A DNA stretch of 64,000 bases from Epiperipatus broadwayi (GCA_028023455.1 JAQFVV010000183.1:2145975-2209974); one strand, 5' to 3'; shown: positions 1-11,962, counted from the first letter of the stretch. Notes: a model not told the origin generated them from the letters alone. Numbers and translations: made by a program.

Positions 1-35
1 GTGAAAATTACACTACAGAAATATTATTTGCACAA
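1..35 (+). repeat. Family E repeat fragment cut by the window start
   Basis: The first bases read GAAAATTACACTACAGAAAT followed by ATTATT. The same block occurs near 34242-34305 on the plus strand (GAAAATTACTCTACCGAAAT) and near 40838-40894 on the minus strand (AAAATAACACTACAGAAATA). The two internal copies continue into a shared stretch containing GGATAATCTCTAGTCT. The copy here is only the edge of a longer repeat that begins before the window, or a partial copy. Type of element is not known. Confidence 0.45.
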
Positions 36-454
36 AAATGTTGATTCTTTGTATCTGCTACTCTTCCATTATGATTAACCATGTAAAGATAGGAAGATGG
101 ACTTGGATGCTGAAGCATATTTCCAGTATGCTACGTCTGTATATAATTGGCTAAAATATAAACAAGTTACTATTTCAGATAAATTAGTTGTATGTAAAGT
201 GATTATTCTGTGCATATTAGATATGGGCCCCTATCATCATTCCATAAAGGAACTGCCAAAAGTTCATTTGAAAAGACTCCATAACTATCTGAAAATATGA
301 TAAGATTGTATGTCCTTTTGGCACATTTTTCTGTTTTCTAGATGTGATGCAAATAAAACTTTTTTTAATAAAGTCATATCTTTTTTAATTGGACATGTGA
401 AGGAAGTGTGATTGTAAAATAATTTTTTTATAAAATTATAATAAACTGGGGTGT

Positions 455-912
455 AGTTCTTTTAACACAGTAGTAAACTTTCCATACAGCAGTGCCACCC
501 AATGCTACCACAGTAATCAATGGATGCAAGAAGATACATGCATAAAATCTTTATCTAGTGCCTACTCATTTAATATCTCCAAACTAGTTTCCAGCTTGTG
601 GTTTTTATCAGTGAGGAGCCATGAATCTAAGAGAACTGCACTTATATCTTGGGATCTAATGCAACCCTCTAGCAGCCATCTTTTATCTTTTTTAGTTAAT
701 TATGAAGCTACAAGTCCAAAATGAAAACAGTATTGTTTTCAATCCAAGCTCATTCACTTGTATAGGCACTAGATAGGAATTTTATGTATAATCCTTCTTG
801 CACCCATTGATTACTATGGCTTGCACTAGGTGGCACTACTATATGGAGAGTCTGGTATACTTTTAACAGATTGTGTAAACATAGAAAATGGTGGTCATGT
901 GATATGTAATTC
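455..912. mobile_element. Family A foldback element, copy 1
   Basis: A non-autonomous palindromic element. The left side carries CCATACAGCAGTGCCAC, then GTAATCAATGGATGC and CCTACTCATTTAATATCTCC. The right side carries the inverse order: CACCCATTGATTACTATGG and GTGGCACTACTATATGGAGA. The core holds a segment shared by all family A copies (AAACTAGTTTCCAGCTTGTG, then TCAGTGAGGAGCC). The 66-codon frame at 524-724 lies in the element, matches nothing I know and is probably chance. No transposase is present, so mobility would depend on enzymes supplied elsewhere; the DNA transposon superfamily cannot be set from sequence alone. Confidence 0.65.
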
Positions 913-1313
913 TTTTATGAGAGAAACAGACCCCATGAATCTATATTATAAAGATTATGTCATAAGTGGAGTGAACCTGGTCTACTGATCACTTTTATTA
1001 AGAGAGTGTGGCCGAAAATAGAATATATCAAAGTCTTACAATGAAGTGATGGATTGGAATCTTTTAAGATGAAGGCTTGCTGCAGACATCAAAAGACAGC
1101 TTTACAATATGTCAAATAATTAGACTAAAGAAGCAGAATGTAATACATATAGACATATTTTGAATTTATAGATTGTTTTTATTATCTATTTTTTCCTTCT
1201 GGATTTAGAATAGTTATATTCATTTACAAATGGACTCTAGTGAAGCTGAAAAGAAAAAATATGCATTTTAAATAATATTTAAATATATATATTGTTTATA
1301 CTAAATATAATTA

Positions 1314-1624
1314 TAAAGAATTTGAACTCGAACTGTCAAGCTCTCTACTTCTATCCAATATATCTTATACAATTGATCCACATGACCACATACATGTGAA
1401 AAGGATAAATGATCTCCAATATACGTATTTCGGGCTAAACTGAGCATTGATTGTATAAATATGCGGGAGATGGTCATTTGACCAACTGATGAGTGCTGGA
1501 TTAACACGAAATACATATATTGGAAATCATTTATCTTGTTCACATGTATGTGATCATGTAATCAGTTGTATAAGATAGATTGGATAAAAGAAAGGAGCTT
1601 GACAGTTCGATTCAAGTCCTTTAT
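1314..1624. mobile_element. Family B foldback element, short internally deleted copy
   Basis: Both ends are inverted: TTTGAACTCGAACTGTCAAG at the left and CTTGACAGTTCGATTCAAG at the right. The arms also share TGACCACATACATGTGAAAA against its inverse near 1540-1560. Total length is about 310 bp, against about 685 bp for the copy at 60783-61469, so the middle has been lost. An 80-codon frame on the minus strand (1301-1543) follows the arm and is an incidental reading of the repeat. Confidence 0.7.
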
Positions 1625-2099
1625 AATTATATTTTAAATAAATAAAATTTTAATACATTGAATAATCAGTGGAGTTGTTGCAAGAACAGAATCAAAAAAA
1701 TACATAATTACTATTCTGCTCGCAGAATAACCAAAAAGAAAAATTGTTAAATTACTGTATTGAGTAAACAATATTTTATCAAATGCAATTTTTCCCCATT
1801 AAACTTTTGCATATTTTTTTCTTTAAACCAATTTATATTTGAGATTTCAGAATATGGTTCTGCATACAGATATTTTTTTTTAAAATTCCTTTTTTAAAAA
1901 AGTAAATGCTAGCTTTTTATGGTAATATAAAGTAACTATGTTTTAATTTTATATAACGTTTATATTTAAAAACTATTTCTAAAAAAAAGAAAACTTTATT
2001 TCTCTTTTATCGTCCACTTTAAAATATCAGTAAATTCACATTCTTAATTGAATAGAAAGTGATTTATTATTGCTCTGATAAATCTTAAAGATCTATTGG

Positions 2100-2399
2100 T
2101 TGTCAAATTGTCTCTCTTGACCTTTCACATATCTGCAAATCTTATTGGTCAACTTAATTTAACCAGTTCTGTCTTTAATGATTCACCTTTTAAATAAATC
2201 TTTGTTACAGTAGCGTTATTCTTCTGTCAATTTTAGCAGGTAATTACTAGGTCCAGTTATGAGTTGAGTTTGAAACGTGCGACATTAAACACAAACAAAT
2301 GATAGTAAATGAAGTGAAAGATTCTTGTCGCTCGTTGCATTTATTACTGCCGTATTTTCTCCCAAAATGACTCTCTTTGCCCGTTTTACTTGGAATAAG
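2100..2399 (+). promoter_or_regulatory. Possible promoter and 5' leader, CpG-richer patch
   Basis: Base composition changes here: between about 2260 and 2400 CpG dinucleotides cluster (CGTGCGAC, GTCGCTCG, GCCG, CCCG) in DNA that otherwise almost lacks them. A TTTTAAATAAAT stretch at about 2189-2200 could act as a TATA-like element. The patch leads directly into a short ATG-started frame that ends in a consensus splice donor. This is inference from composition and arrangement; no core promoter motif is certain. Confidence 0.25.
2367..2399 (+). CDS. Candidate first coding exon (11 codons) with GTAAGT donor
   Basis: ATG at 2367 sits in a favourable context (CCCAAAATGA) and opens 11 codons, MTLFARFTWNK, ending exactly at AAG followed by GTAAGTTATT, a near-ideal metazoan 5' splice site. 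The exon ends in phase 0. The encoded start is short, basic and aromatic, as seen at the N-terminus of some small mitochondrial proteins, but I cannot assign it. No matching downstream exon was recognised; the candidate exon at 15090 needs an incoming phase of 1, so at least one further exon would have to lie between them. Short length makes chance a real alternative. Confidence 0.28.
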
Positions 2400-2916
2400 G
2401 TAAGTTATTTGTAAATTTAAATTATTATCAGTGTAAGAAAAAAATATTAGTAATTATAATTCCTAATCTTTTCTCTAAAAATTTTAAATAGAAATATTGT
2501 TAATGGAAATATATTATCACTTTCCTCATCATTTTCAGTTTTATGTGGGACAAAGACCTTTATAGTACCTCCTTACCAAACTTGTCAGATGTTTTTTTTA
2601 TTTCTAATGCTTATGAGCTTTTAGTATTCATTTAAATCTTATTATGGTTCATCGCAATCATCTATCCCTACTGTGTCTCACTAACTTTTAATTGTATTAT
2701 TATACTCATCCGTATTCCAATAATACACCCCCCTCCCCTCCTTGTTATTTCCACGTATCTTTTTTATATTTTTCTGTGCCATTATACCTTATATCATATT
2801 TGTGTTATTTTAAAATAAAGAAGAGATAAATCAAATTAATTAATAGGCTTTTGAAATATGAACTTTTTCTACAGTACAGGCTTTATCATACCTGCACTTC
2901 TATATGTAATATATAG

Positions 2917-2965
2917 GGTGTTTGAACTCAGACTTTCACACGACCCTCAACCATCCATGCTTTTA
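2917..2965 (+). repeat. Family B end fragment
   Basis: The sequence TTTGAACTCAGACTTTCACA, followed by CGACCCTCAACCATCCATG, is the outer end of a family B arm. It stops after about 45 bp and runs into an A-tract. It most resembles the copy at 13020-13362. Confidence 0.6.
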
Positions 2966-3175
2966 AAAAAAAAAACCATGACTTATTCAAGTGTAATAAT
3001 ATTAAATGTATTGCAAAGTCGTTTGAATTAATTTATTTCTTTTTTTCTTCATTTTTTTAATTGATATAAGTTCGCCCAAACTAAAATATATTTTTACTCG
3101 TTTGTTCAAACAGTATAAATATCTAATTCTAAATTGTAAATCATTAGCTGTTCTAAGAGTAAAAACAATGTAATT

Positions 3176-3284
3176 TTTTTTTCTTTTTCATGTGTCATAG
3201 CATCAGCCGGGAAGCGAACCCGCTAACCCGGGACAACTGCTTGTAAAGCAGCTGTCGCTGACCTCTCGACCACCAATGCTTGAC
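3176..3284 (-). mobile_element. tRNA-derived SINE (family S), copy 1
   Basis: On the minus strand the element reads from GTCAAGCATTGGTGG through a box-A-like part (GGTCGAGAGGTCAGC) to a box-B-like GGGTTCGCTTCCC and ends with ATGACACATGAAAAAG and a poly(A)-rich tail. It is bounded by 15-bp direct repeats, AAAAACAATGTAATT at 3161-3175 and AAAAACAGTGTAATT at 3285-3299, with one mismatch. This is the pattern of LINE-mediated insertion. The promoter boxes derive from a tRNA gene; the parent tRNA is not clear. Confidence 0.82.
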
Positions 3285-3305
3285 AAAAACAGTGTAATTC
3301 ATTCT

Positions 3306-3421
3306 GTTATTTTCAGCAACTTTATAAAAAGTTTTCAATCTCTTAGATAATCAGTATTTTCTTAATAAGATATGATATACATGTCTAACAAAAACTCTTT
3401 ATAAAGTTGCTGAAAATAACT
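3306..3421. repeat. Short hairpin repeat
   Basis: GTTATTTTCAGCAACTTTAT near 3306 is mirrored by ATAAAGTTGCTGAAAATAAC near 3401-3420. The loop is about 60 bp. It sits between two SINE copies of opposite orientation and may be a small foldback element; no direct repeats were identified. Confidence 0.5.
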
Positions 3422-3614
3422 GAATCAATCACGTTGTTTTTCTATTATTTTCTGTAATTTATTGAAGTATCATTTTTACTTAATAATTTCAATGTAAATC
3501 TTTTTATCTCCCGATATTTTAAAGCTTTAATCATAACTGATAAATTCACTATTGCCCTGCCTGGTTTTATACGGCAATAAGCTGAACATCCAGAGTTAAA
3601 AGTACATGGATCTG

Positions 3615-3711
3615 TCAAGCATTGGTGGTCGAAAGGTCAGCACAGCCGCCTTACAAGCAGTTGTCCCGGGTTAGCTTCCCGACCGATGCTATGACATATG
3701 AAAAAAAAAAA
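3615..3711 (+). mobile_element. tRNA-derived SINE (family S), copy 2
   Basis: Plus-strand copy starting TCAAGCATTGGTGGTCGAAA and ending GATGCTATGACATATG followed by an A-tract. Target-site duplications are AGTACATGGATCTG at 3601-3614 and GGTACATTGATCTG at 3712-3725. It lacks about 10 bp in the box B region relative to copy 1 (GGGTTAGCTTCCC). Confidence 0.8.
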
Positions 3712-3725
3712 GGTACATTGATCTG

Positions 3726-5423
3726 AATTCGACTCTCACTTCCGATGTTCTAATGCCATAGGAACTCTCGAGTAATGCACGCACAACATCTTTTCAATAC
3801 TTAATATTGATTTTATTAAACGATAAAACAAAAAAGATAATTCCATGCATATATAAATCTAATACTGATAAATATTGTATCTGAAAAAACGTTCCCCTTT
3901 AAAAAATATTAGTTTTAAATAATTTCTATAAATAATAAAGCGAAGTTTAAAAATAAAACATTGTCGAATGTAGGAGTTGTTTTGTTTTTTTTTTTAAAAA
4001 AAAATGATAGTGAGGTGACGATAAGAACATTTTAAAATCGTATTTATTACAAAACAATTATAATGAACACATCTTTTCTTATACTTTTCAATAATTCTAT
4101 ATTATATATTATTTATAAAATATTCTACTTTTATATTGTTTCCAGCAAACCCTTACAACTTAGTGTCATTAAAGTGAAGACGTTATGATAACTACTGTTA
4201 AGTAGATGATAGGCACATGGTGTCTTATGACATCACTTAGTCATAACCCTCTATTGTTTAGTTGCTCAACTTATTTTTGACAAAGAAGTTAATTTATATA
4301 TACAATTACCTTTTACAGTTTTCATGAAAGTTATGTTTATAAGAAGTGAACTAATTGGTACCTATTTACTCAATACCTTGTATATTTTAGCGCAGTAATA
4401 AAATGGCAACTCTGAAGCTCAAGTCTTATAAATCACACCTCTATCTCCATCAACTCTGGTATTTGAATTTCTTATCAACTGTGCAATAAAAATTCAATTA
4501 TTTTATTTAATGTTGCAATATTATCAATCGTCACTGAAATTCATAAATGGTCGAATACTTCTTCACAGCAGTTTTGAATATACAAAAAGATAATCAAATT
4601 ATTTGTTACTCTGGAGGTCATATGACATTTGAATAGAAGTTGTGACAGGTTCCATAGTTTGCTATTCTATCACTATGCTAAATCATACTAAACATTGTTT
4701 AATATGATGGCTTTTAACATTGTATACCAAATCTGATTATTTCTTGCAAAAATGCTTTAAAAATTGTCAATTTGTTCTACATGATCTGTTTTTTCCACTA
4801 TTGCTAAATCTATGCTGAAAAGAGTAGGGAGATGAACTGTATAAGTGAGACATTTCTGTTTTTTGGTACATCTTTTATGACTGTATGTACAATACAGAAT
4901 TTAAAGTATTATTGAGAAAGTATAAATCTTATGTAATAACTTGTGTTATTCTATGCCAATGTTTTCAAGATGTTTCTAACAGTGCTCCAATGACTTAAAC
5001 TGAAATGCTAATTTAGCTTTTATTGTGAGAATAAGCAAAAAATACTTAATAGGCCCATTTTAAAAACTCCAAATATAAAATTGTTGATATTACTCGAAAT
5101 GTTCAGTTCACTTAATGTTCTTGTATGATTTAATGTTAAGAATGTTTTTGTTTTGTTAAAGGACAATGTAATGTACTACATATAGTGATTTTTACCATCA
5201 AAATATATACTAAAATGATTTTTAATAGTATAATTTTATTTATTACTTACAATGAAGGGAAGACACAACATCTGAAAAACATTTGAAGTTGTTATTATAT
5301 TTAGAAGATAGTAATTCCTCTTCACTAGCAACTTACCATAATATTAAACAGTGATGTTAAATGCAAGGTTACTGTTGTCCTAGCAACAAGATAAAAACTT
5401 TGAGCAAATAAGAATGATTATCT
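3726..5423. other. Unassigned AT-rich stretch
   Basis: No coding frame, RNA gene or recognised repeat was seen. The stretch has homopolymer runs (for example T-runs near 3980) but no long inverted or tandem repeat that I could detect by eye. Confidence 0.5.
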
Positions 5424-5605
5424 TATTTTCAAACTCAAATGCACTTATGTGAACTAATCCTAAATGTCTAGAAATGATAGCATGAATATATAAATCATTC
5501 ATTTTAAATCCAATAATTTACTTATATTCATCCTCTCAATTCTAGAGACTTAAGATTGGCTTATGTGAGTGCATTTGAGTTTGAAAATAAAATGGGCTTT
5601 CTTAT
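5424..5605. mobile_element. Family D foldback element, copy 1
   Basis: Inverted arms: TTATTTTCAAACTCAAATGC near 5423 and GCATTTGAGTTTGAAAATAA near 5571. The outer right side (ATAAAATGGGCTTTCTTATT) is shared with the copy at 59057-59310. It is about 180 bp with no coding capacity. Confidence 0.6.
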
Positions 5606-6631
5606 TTTTTAAAGTCTTTATTTTGTGGTTGGAACAAGAATATCCTTGCAATTAACATCATTGTTTAATGTTATAATATGGTTCTAGGAAGGAGGGGTGA
5701 ATATCTTCTGAATATAATTTATTATATATATTTGAAGTTGATTAAAAGTTAGAATATACACATGGGAAAATCTGATTGTGCTGCTTCACCTTTGTTGATT
5801 ACTTCTATTCTTGTGATTGCTGATAATCTTGTTATTTTGAATTGTTTTAAAATTAAATTTAATATATGATAGAGTGGCAGATTCTGAAGGTCAAAAGTCA
5901 TGGGTCACAGGTCAGCTCTGTCTTTTCCAGTGCTTATGATATCCCATGCAATAAAGTACTCAATTATTTTTTTATTTTTTATTATTATTGTTAACTTTTT
6001 TGATGCGCCTTTAATAATAGCAGTTTAATAATATATAAAGAGCATTAAAAATATTTTTGGCCAATTATATCATTATAAATATCATTTTTAAAAGTGATTT
6101 TGTAAAAATTGCTTATATAGGTGAAAGAATAACACCAAAATTTTAATTCAAACCACATTTTATATAATACAGATTTTATTTTCTGTTGGAATAATTTCAA
6201 AGTAATATTACATTGTACATTTACCATGAAGTCTTTTAACATAAAACAGAGCTATTCATTAAATAATGTAAGGGCTACATTAAAAAATATTTAGCTGAGG
6301 ACCACATCAAAAAGAATAAATTTGATACATATATTAAATTATTGGAGAGTCCTATTGTTAGTTATGTGTAAACAGGCATTTCAAAAATATAAAATAACAT
6401 ACAATAATTGTTTACAATAAACATAAAGATTATCAATTATTGATAGAATTAAAATGTCTAGTAGTCATTTAATTTAAATTGCTATTTTATTTTTGCACTT
6501 AGAAAAAACAAAATGTCTAAGTGAGACAAACAAACCCTGACTGCATACAGGCAGTAATTTAGACAGTTCTGATGTAAAATATCATTAATTTTAAGAAAAT
6601 GTTTGTACTCTTGTAATGCCAGTTGTCATCA
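5606..6631. other. Unassigned AT-rich stretch
   Basis: Nothing recognisable. A 65-codon minus-strand frame at 6045-6242 is composed of low-complexity AT-derived residues and matches no family I know. A segment near 5872-5960 has tRNA-like spacing but no convincing box B. Confidence 0.4.
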
Positions 6632-6639
6632 TTATGATA

Positions 6640-6690
6640 TGGAAAAAAAATGAATAGTTTTATTGATTGGGAGTTCATAAAGATTGGACA
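6640..6690 (-). repeat. Tail of a family H SINE-like repeat
   Basis: The minus strand reads CTTTATGAACTCCCAATCAA then TAAAACTATTC and an A-tract. The same tail (CTTTTTATGAACTCTCAAGC then AATAAAATC) ends the dimeric tRNA-like repeat at 48715-48960. The upstream 88-codon minus frame (6632-6898) is unrecognised and may include more of this repeat. Confidence 0.4.
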
Positions 6691-6899
6691 CTAGAAGTGA
6701 TGCAGTTAGTTGGTATGCAAATGACACAGGGAGTTTTTCCTCTTTAAGAAATGACAGACTTTGGAGAGTAATAGAGTCAAAAGATAAAGTCTCCAAATCA
6801 AAGTTTGACTCTGTACTTTGAGAGCTTGAACGTGAGTGATCATCTATAATGATTGTTATTGAGAAGCCATTGAAGTATAACTCTAAAATAAAAGTCATT

Positions 6900-8707
6900 A
6901 TTTTCAGAAATTAAAATAATAAATAAAGCTTAAAGTTTAAAAATAAATAGTTAATCTAGTTAGGATTGCAAAACACCAAACGAAGCTTCGCATTACTTCA
7001 GATTACTTTTAACATCTGTATTAAGAGTTTTAATTCACTTTATTTACTTTACTACAGAGCCACCTATTGGAAATATGACGAAATATGACCAATCATTAAA
7101 TATGTATAAAACTACATTCATATTCCTAGATCAGAATTTAATTATTAGATATATGTCTTAGGATCAAACATAATTTGCACTCACACATCTATCGGCTACT
7201 TTACTTATATTATCTAAGATAGGAACATGAGATTCAAAATCAGCTTAAGGTTTTGAATGCAAATGAGTTTGCTGCTAACATTAGATTTGAATGATGAGGT
7301 AAGAATTAGTTAAAGAAGTTTAGAATTGTCTATCATTTAAAGAATTGTAAAAAAAGAGAAAACATTGTATAACTGAAACCAATTTGGATCTAATAAAAAA
7401 CATTCTATGACCAGAAATGGAAGGCCTTAAAAGTTACTCTTATCAAGCATATAATAAAATCCATAGCATGTAGCATTGTGGATATAAAAAAATATATATT
7501 CTACCACTAGTACAGAAAAAAAAATCAACTACTTTAATAAAAAAACAATATCAGTTAATTATATTTTTAGCAAAAAGTGAAGATATTGTAATAGTCAGAT
7601 TTGTACATTCATGTAACAAAATCCAGAGTTCAGATAAAACACACCAAAGTTGACCAAAATGGGATGGTTAGATCCTGAATCTGATCAAGCTTCAACTCAT
7701 TCACCAGTACTCCATGATTTAACACCTTATGAATGACATTTCTGAAGTTACACTCTATCTCACTTTCACTAGTAAGTTGGCTCCAAACAGGGAGAAACAT
7801 GACTCAGAAAATGAACTAACAACCAAACTAAAGGGTTAAATAGGTTACTGGTAATGCTAATTAACTTAACTAAAATAATGCATATTCAACATATAAAATC
7901 ATTAAAGGATTGGGTTGGATTGCAAGCAAACAGACATGAAACAAGTTTATATTTTAATAGGTTTATTAAAACAAATACTTCAACCAAAGCAAAATTACAT
8001 TAATTATATTGTGTTACGTATATGGAATTAACACATGCAGGTGTTACATAGTGGATGAGACTGAAATAACACAGCAGTCTCATCTTAATATATAAATTAA
8101 ATATGTGTATATATTTGTGCAGTTAATAAAATCATCCCTATAATAGTTAATATGCCAAATCTATTTTTTCATTGATTTGCCAATGTTACAAGTTAATAAC
8201 CCAACCAATATGATTACTATATATGGTGCAAGGTGGCTGCTACATATATTAATGATGCGAGCTAATAGGTAAGCTCAAGATGATGCAGATTCAACCTAGT
8301 AATCAAGATTGGATTTTAGACTAATGCTGAATAGTTAATTAATATGAAAAGAACTTTATTTTTAGATTTGCATATATCTGCTACAGCGCTAATTTAAAAC
8401 ACTAAGAAATAAGTTCGCGATGTGAGTGAGTAATTATTCATGGGATTCCACATCAAAATGCATGGAACTCTAGGACTTGATGGCTTGTTACCAATAATAT
8501 GAACATATTTAGTTCAGGAACTCAGATAGGCTTTACAAAATGGTCTGGATCCTTGTATTTCAGTTCCAAAAGATAGTTATGCCTGAACTAAGATGGATGT
8601 GAGTGGCTGCCACTGCAAACACATCAGAAAAATAGCTAAATATAATGTACAAGTGTACTTAGTAAAGACACTCACAATGCTTAAGTAATATATATATATA
8701 TTTTTAA

Positions 8708-8760
<53 letters not shown>

Positions 8761-10280
8761 TGCTTAAAAAGATAGCTTCTATCTGTTAAACTAACACAAC
8801 TAAATTCTTTAAACTAGCACATTAATCAGGCCAAGTAAAAGGGACTAAAGTAAATTTTCCATCTAGTTAATACATTGAATCTGCATGTTAAATCATAATC
8901 TAAGAGGGGAAAAGTACATTTAATGGGCATTAATAAATATCAGCAAATATACTTTAACATCATCTTAGCTAGCCTATTACTTCTAACTAACAGATATCAA
9001 TAATCATAATTTATAATAACTTTGATTAGGTGAACCATAAAGAAATATAATATAAATCAATGATAATAACAAGTGCAGAGTGATCAATTATTACCTAATA
9101 TAATAGGATCTCAAAACAGCGCTCAGATATGGTTTATTAAAATAACAAGTGTTTGCTGTCTAGAAATATTTGGCATATTATAACATATATAAAATAAATT
9201 GAGATAAATAATTAAGATAATATATATAAGCATAACTGCAGTACAAAAGAATTTAGATAATTAACTGATTACAGTTAATTTAATTTAAAGAAGTAAATTA
9301 TATTTATAAAGATAAATTCAGGCAAGATTTATACAGATTAATTACTTTAAATAGAATTTGAAGAATAAAATAATGAATGTTCAAATTACATTATATCAGC
9401 TAACTTTAAATATTAGAGTTAAAGGTCTACAAATTTATTTAGAGCTTTTCAGTTTTTAGGAAAGATGTTACCCATCTTCTTTGCTAAGCTAGTGATGCAG
9501 GCACATCAGATAGCGGGGGTAGTGGCATTCTTGATCTTTGGATAGGCTGTCTGGTTTGAACTATGATTTTCTTGTGGCAATTCGTTTGCTGGAAAGTCTC
9601 CCATCTCTACAACAATGATGATGGATCATTAGGCACATAGAATGGGACTAGAAATCATCATCTTCCCTCAGAAAAACAGCAAATCTAAAGCCCTTTTACT
9701 CCACCATGTCAAAAATGAAACTGGCATAGAGACTGGTGGCAACACTTCAGATTTATAGTATATATATTTGCAGCACAAAATATTGCCTAAGTATATGATT
9801 TTTCATATCCTATCATATTTTGTCAACAAAAATGGATTTGCAGCTGTTAAATCCATTAACACCTATTTGCCATCTTATATTTTAATTTACAAAATCGATT
9901 AAACCTTTGTTCAATTTTAAAGCTGATACTTTTAATTTGACTTAGCCACCTCGATTTCCTAAAAACTGAGAAATAGTGCCAGTTCAGTAATTCTTATTTA
10001 TTACAAAATACATTTTGGAAAACATATTATCAAAATAAGATTTTAGCTTATACGTTATGCTGTACCAGCACAGATGTGGTGGTGTGATTTTTTATTTACT
10101 ACTACACAGTTTAAAATTAAGAATTATTAGAGAATTTTTAAATAACATTTTGTTATATATGTATCGTTGTGATATATAAACTTTGCACATATACATGTCA
10201 TTTTTAATGTAAAATAATAAATTGACTCATTTAACAAAATAAAATCTATAATTTAAAGATTTGATTTTAAACATTTATTC

Positions 10281-10312
<32 letters not shown>

Positions 10313-10450
10313 AATGATACATATATAACTGTGTTGATGCTTATATACATGTACTCATACAGAGTTTAAATCCATACAGATGGAATTATGGGGAAAAATA
10401 GGTGAAACATATATGAGGTCACAAATATACCAATTCAATATGTATATCAT
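6900..10450. other. Long unassigned AT-rich region with microsatellite
   Basis: About 3.5 kb without a frame above 60 codons. It contains a long (TA)n tract near 8710-8756 that is bracketed by TGCTTAAGTAATATA and TTATGCTTAAAA, so it can fold into a hairpin, and an (AT)n(GT)n tract near 10283-10312. The segment 9470-9730 is somewhat richer in G+C, but no frame or repeat could be assigned. Confidence 0.45.
8686..8768. repeat. (TA)n microsatellite in a hairpin context
   Basis: A run of about 23 TA units is flanked by inverted TGCTTAAG / TTTTAAGC-type sequences. Similar long (TA)n tracts lie at about 30967-31048, 42489-42528 and 49630-49671. Confidence 0.9.
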
Positions 10451-10454
10451 CGTA

Positions 10455-10610
10455 ATCATCATTATTAACTTTTATCTACCCATTAGAAAGAAGATTTATC
10501 CAAGTTTAATATAGATTCTTCAATCTCTGACTTCTCTTTTTCATATCATCCCATCTCGCACGTGATCTTTTGGATTGTCTGTCTCCTGTCACACTTGTGG
10601 TTGGCATTGG
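10455..10610 (-). mobile_element. Diverged RTE LINE 3' end
   Basis: The order of short blocks (CATCATTATTAA tail, TCCAAGTTTAATATAGATTC, CTCTGACTTCTC, CATCCCATCTCGCACGTGAT) parallels the 3' end of the RTE copy at 11026-11847. Identity is clearly lower than among the other RTE copies, so this would be an older or separate subfamily. Only the C-terminal coding end and 3' tail would be present. Confidence 0.45.
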
Positions 10611-11025
10611 AAAATGTAAATGAATTTTTTTTTTTTATTTGATTAAAAGAAAGTTTTTATTGTATCAAAAACAAAATTATATTTTCAAAAATAATATATA
10701 TTTTATTTTACTTATGGATTAAAAATATGTATAATATAAATATTAATGCTGTACATTTTTTTATACTTTTTAAACTATATTGTTATATAATATCTCCTCT
10801 TTGCTTAATATTGTCAAATATCAAAAATCCCTAATACTTCATATTATCAAGATATGATCTATATACAATATTAATTTTAGGAACCATGTAATTACTAATA
10901 ATAACACATTAATCAATTATTTAACTTATTCAATGCAGCATATAGTAAAACAAGAGCTGCTTTTTACTGTACGGCTATCTATAGGAAGGTTGAGTAATCA
11001 TAGATTACCAAATGATAATACACTC

Positions 11026-11847
11026 CATCATCATCATAAACCATTATCAATCCACTGCATGATGAAGGTTTTTCCAAGTTCAATCCATTTTCTCCGATCT
11101 TCTAGCTTCTCTTCTCCACATCACCCTGCATACTTTCTTATTTTATCGATCCATCTCACATGTAATCTCTTTCTGGGTCCTTTACAATCTCTTGAAATTC
11201 AGTTTAAGATTTCAATTGTCCATCTATTATCATCTCTTCTAACAATATGTTCAGCCCAACTTTACTTCAGTCTTAATTTTTCAATGAGGTTAGTAACACC
11301 TGATTGTTCTCTTACCCATATATTGCATTTTTGATTTCTTCTTGTTACTCAAGTCTCTGTATTGCTCTTCTATTAAGTGTTTAAATCTCAGAATCATAAG
11401 TAAGAACTGACAAAACACATTTATTAAAAATTATCTTTTTCAAACACATAGGCATGTTTCCTTTTAGTATCAAGTTATTTCTACCAAAAGCACTCCAACA
11501 AAGTTTAATTCTATGATTAATTTAATCCATTATGCTTCAATCTATATTAATAATTTGACCAAGGTATTTGTAGCTGTTAACTTCTTCTAACCCATCATAA
11601 TAAATCTTTATTTTCATATTTTGAGAAAATCCATTGAATATTACTTTAGTCTTTTTAACATTTATCTTTAGTCCTACTTTCCTCTGATAACTCCTGCAAC
11701 ATTTCCTGCAGCTCTAAAGCATTATTTGCAAAAACAACTACATCATCTGCAAAATCTAAATGACTTAAATAATCTCCATATCACCAAAACTTTTTTTTTT
11801 TTTTTGCAAGAAGTATTTTGTGGATTAAAATGGGAAGCTAAAGGAGT
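11026..11847 (-). mobile_element. RTE-clade LINE, 5'-truncated with 5' inversion
   Basis: Minus-strand 3' part of an RTE-type non-LTR retrotransposon. Reading from the right, the reverse transcriptase block includes HLDFADDVVVFANNALELQE (catalytic Asp-Asp pair), followed by the thumb and C-terminal regions; the 3' end has CATCATCAT-type repeats, typical of RTE tails. The adjoining 11805-11847 is plus-strand and encodes LQEVFCGLKWEAKG, the segment that should lie just upstream of FADD, so the 5' end is inverted. Flanks carry a near-perfect duplication, GATAATACACTC at 11014-11025 and TAATAATACACTT at about 11847-11859. Several stops and shifts make it non-functional. The 133-codon plus frame at 10933-11334 is antisense and not a gene. 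Confidence 0.85.
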
Positions 11848-11859
11848 AATAATACACTT

Positions 11860-11962
11860 AATCATATTTATATTGCATATAAACGAACTAAATCCTGATT
11901 TTAAAATATAATCATATTTATATTGCATATAAACGAACTAAATCCTGATTTTAAAATATATA
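11860..11962 (+). repeat. 51-bp perfect tandem duplication
   Basis: The unit beginning AATCATATTTATATTGCATA and ending CTGATTTTAAAATAT occurs twice in a row with no visible difference. It adjoins the downstream target-site duplication of the RTE insertion. Perfect identity suggests a recent event or an assembly artefact. Confidence 0.85.

Noticed and set aside
3230-3260. tRNA genes at the family S sites
   Set aside because: Box A and box B are present but there is no cloverleaf; target-site duplications and A-rich tails show SINEs.
10933-11334. 133-codon plus-strand frame, the longest in the window
   Set aside because: It is antisense to the RTE LINE copy at 11026-11847; its residues follow the reverse complement of conserved RTE C-terminal coding sequence.
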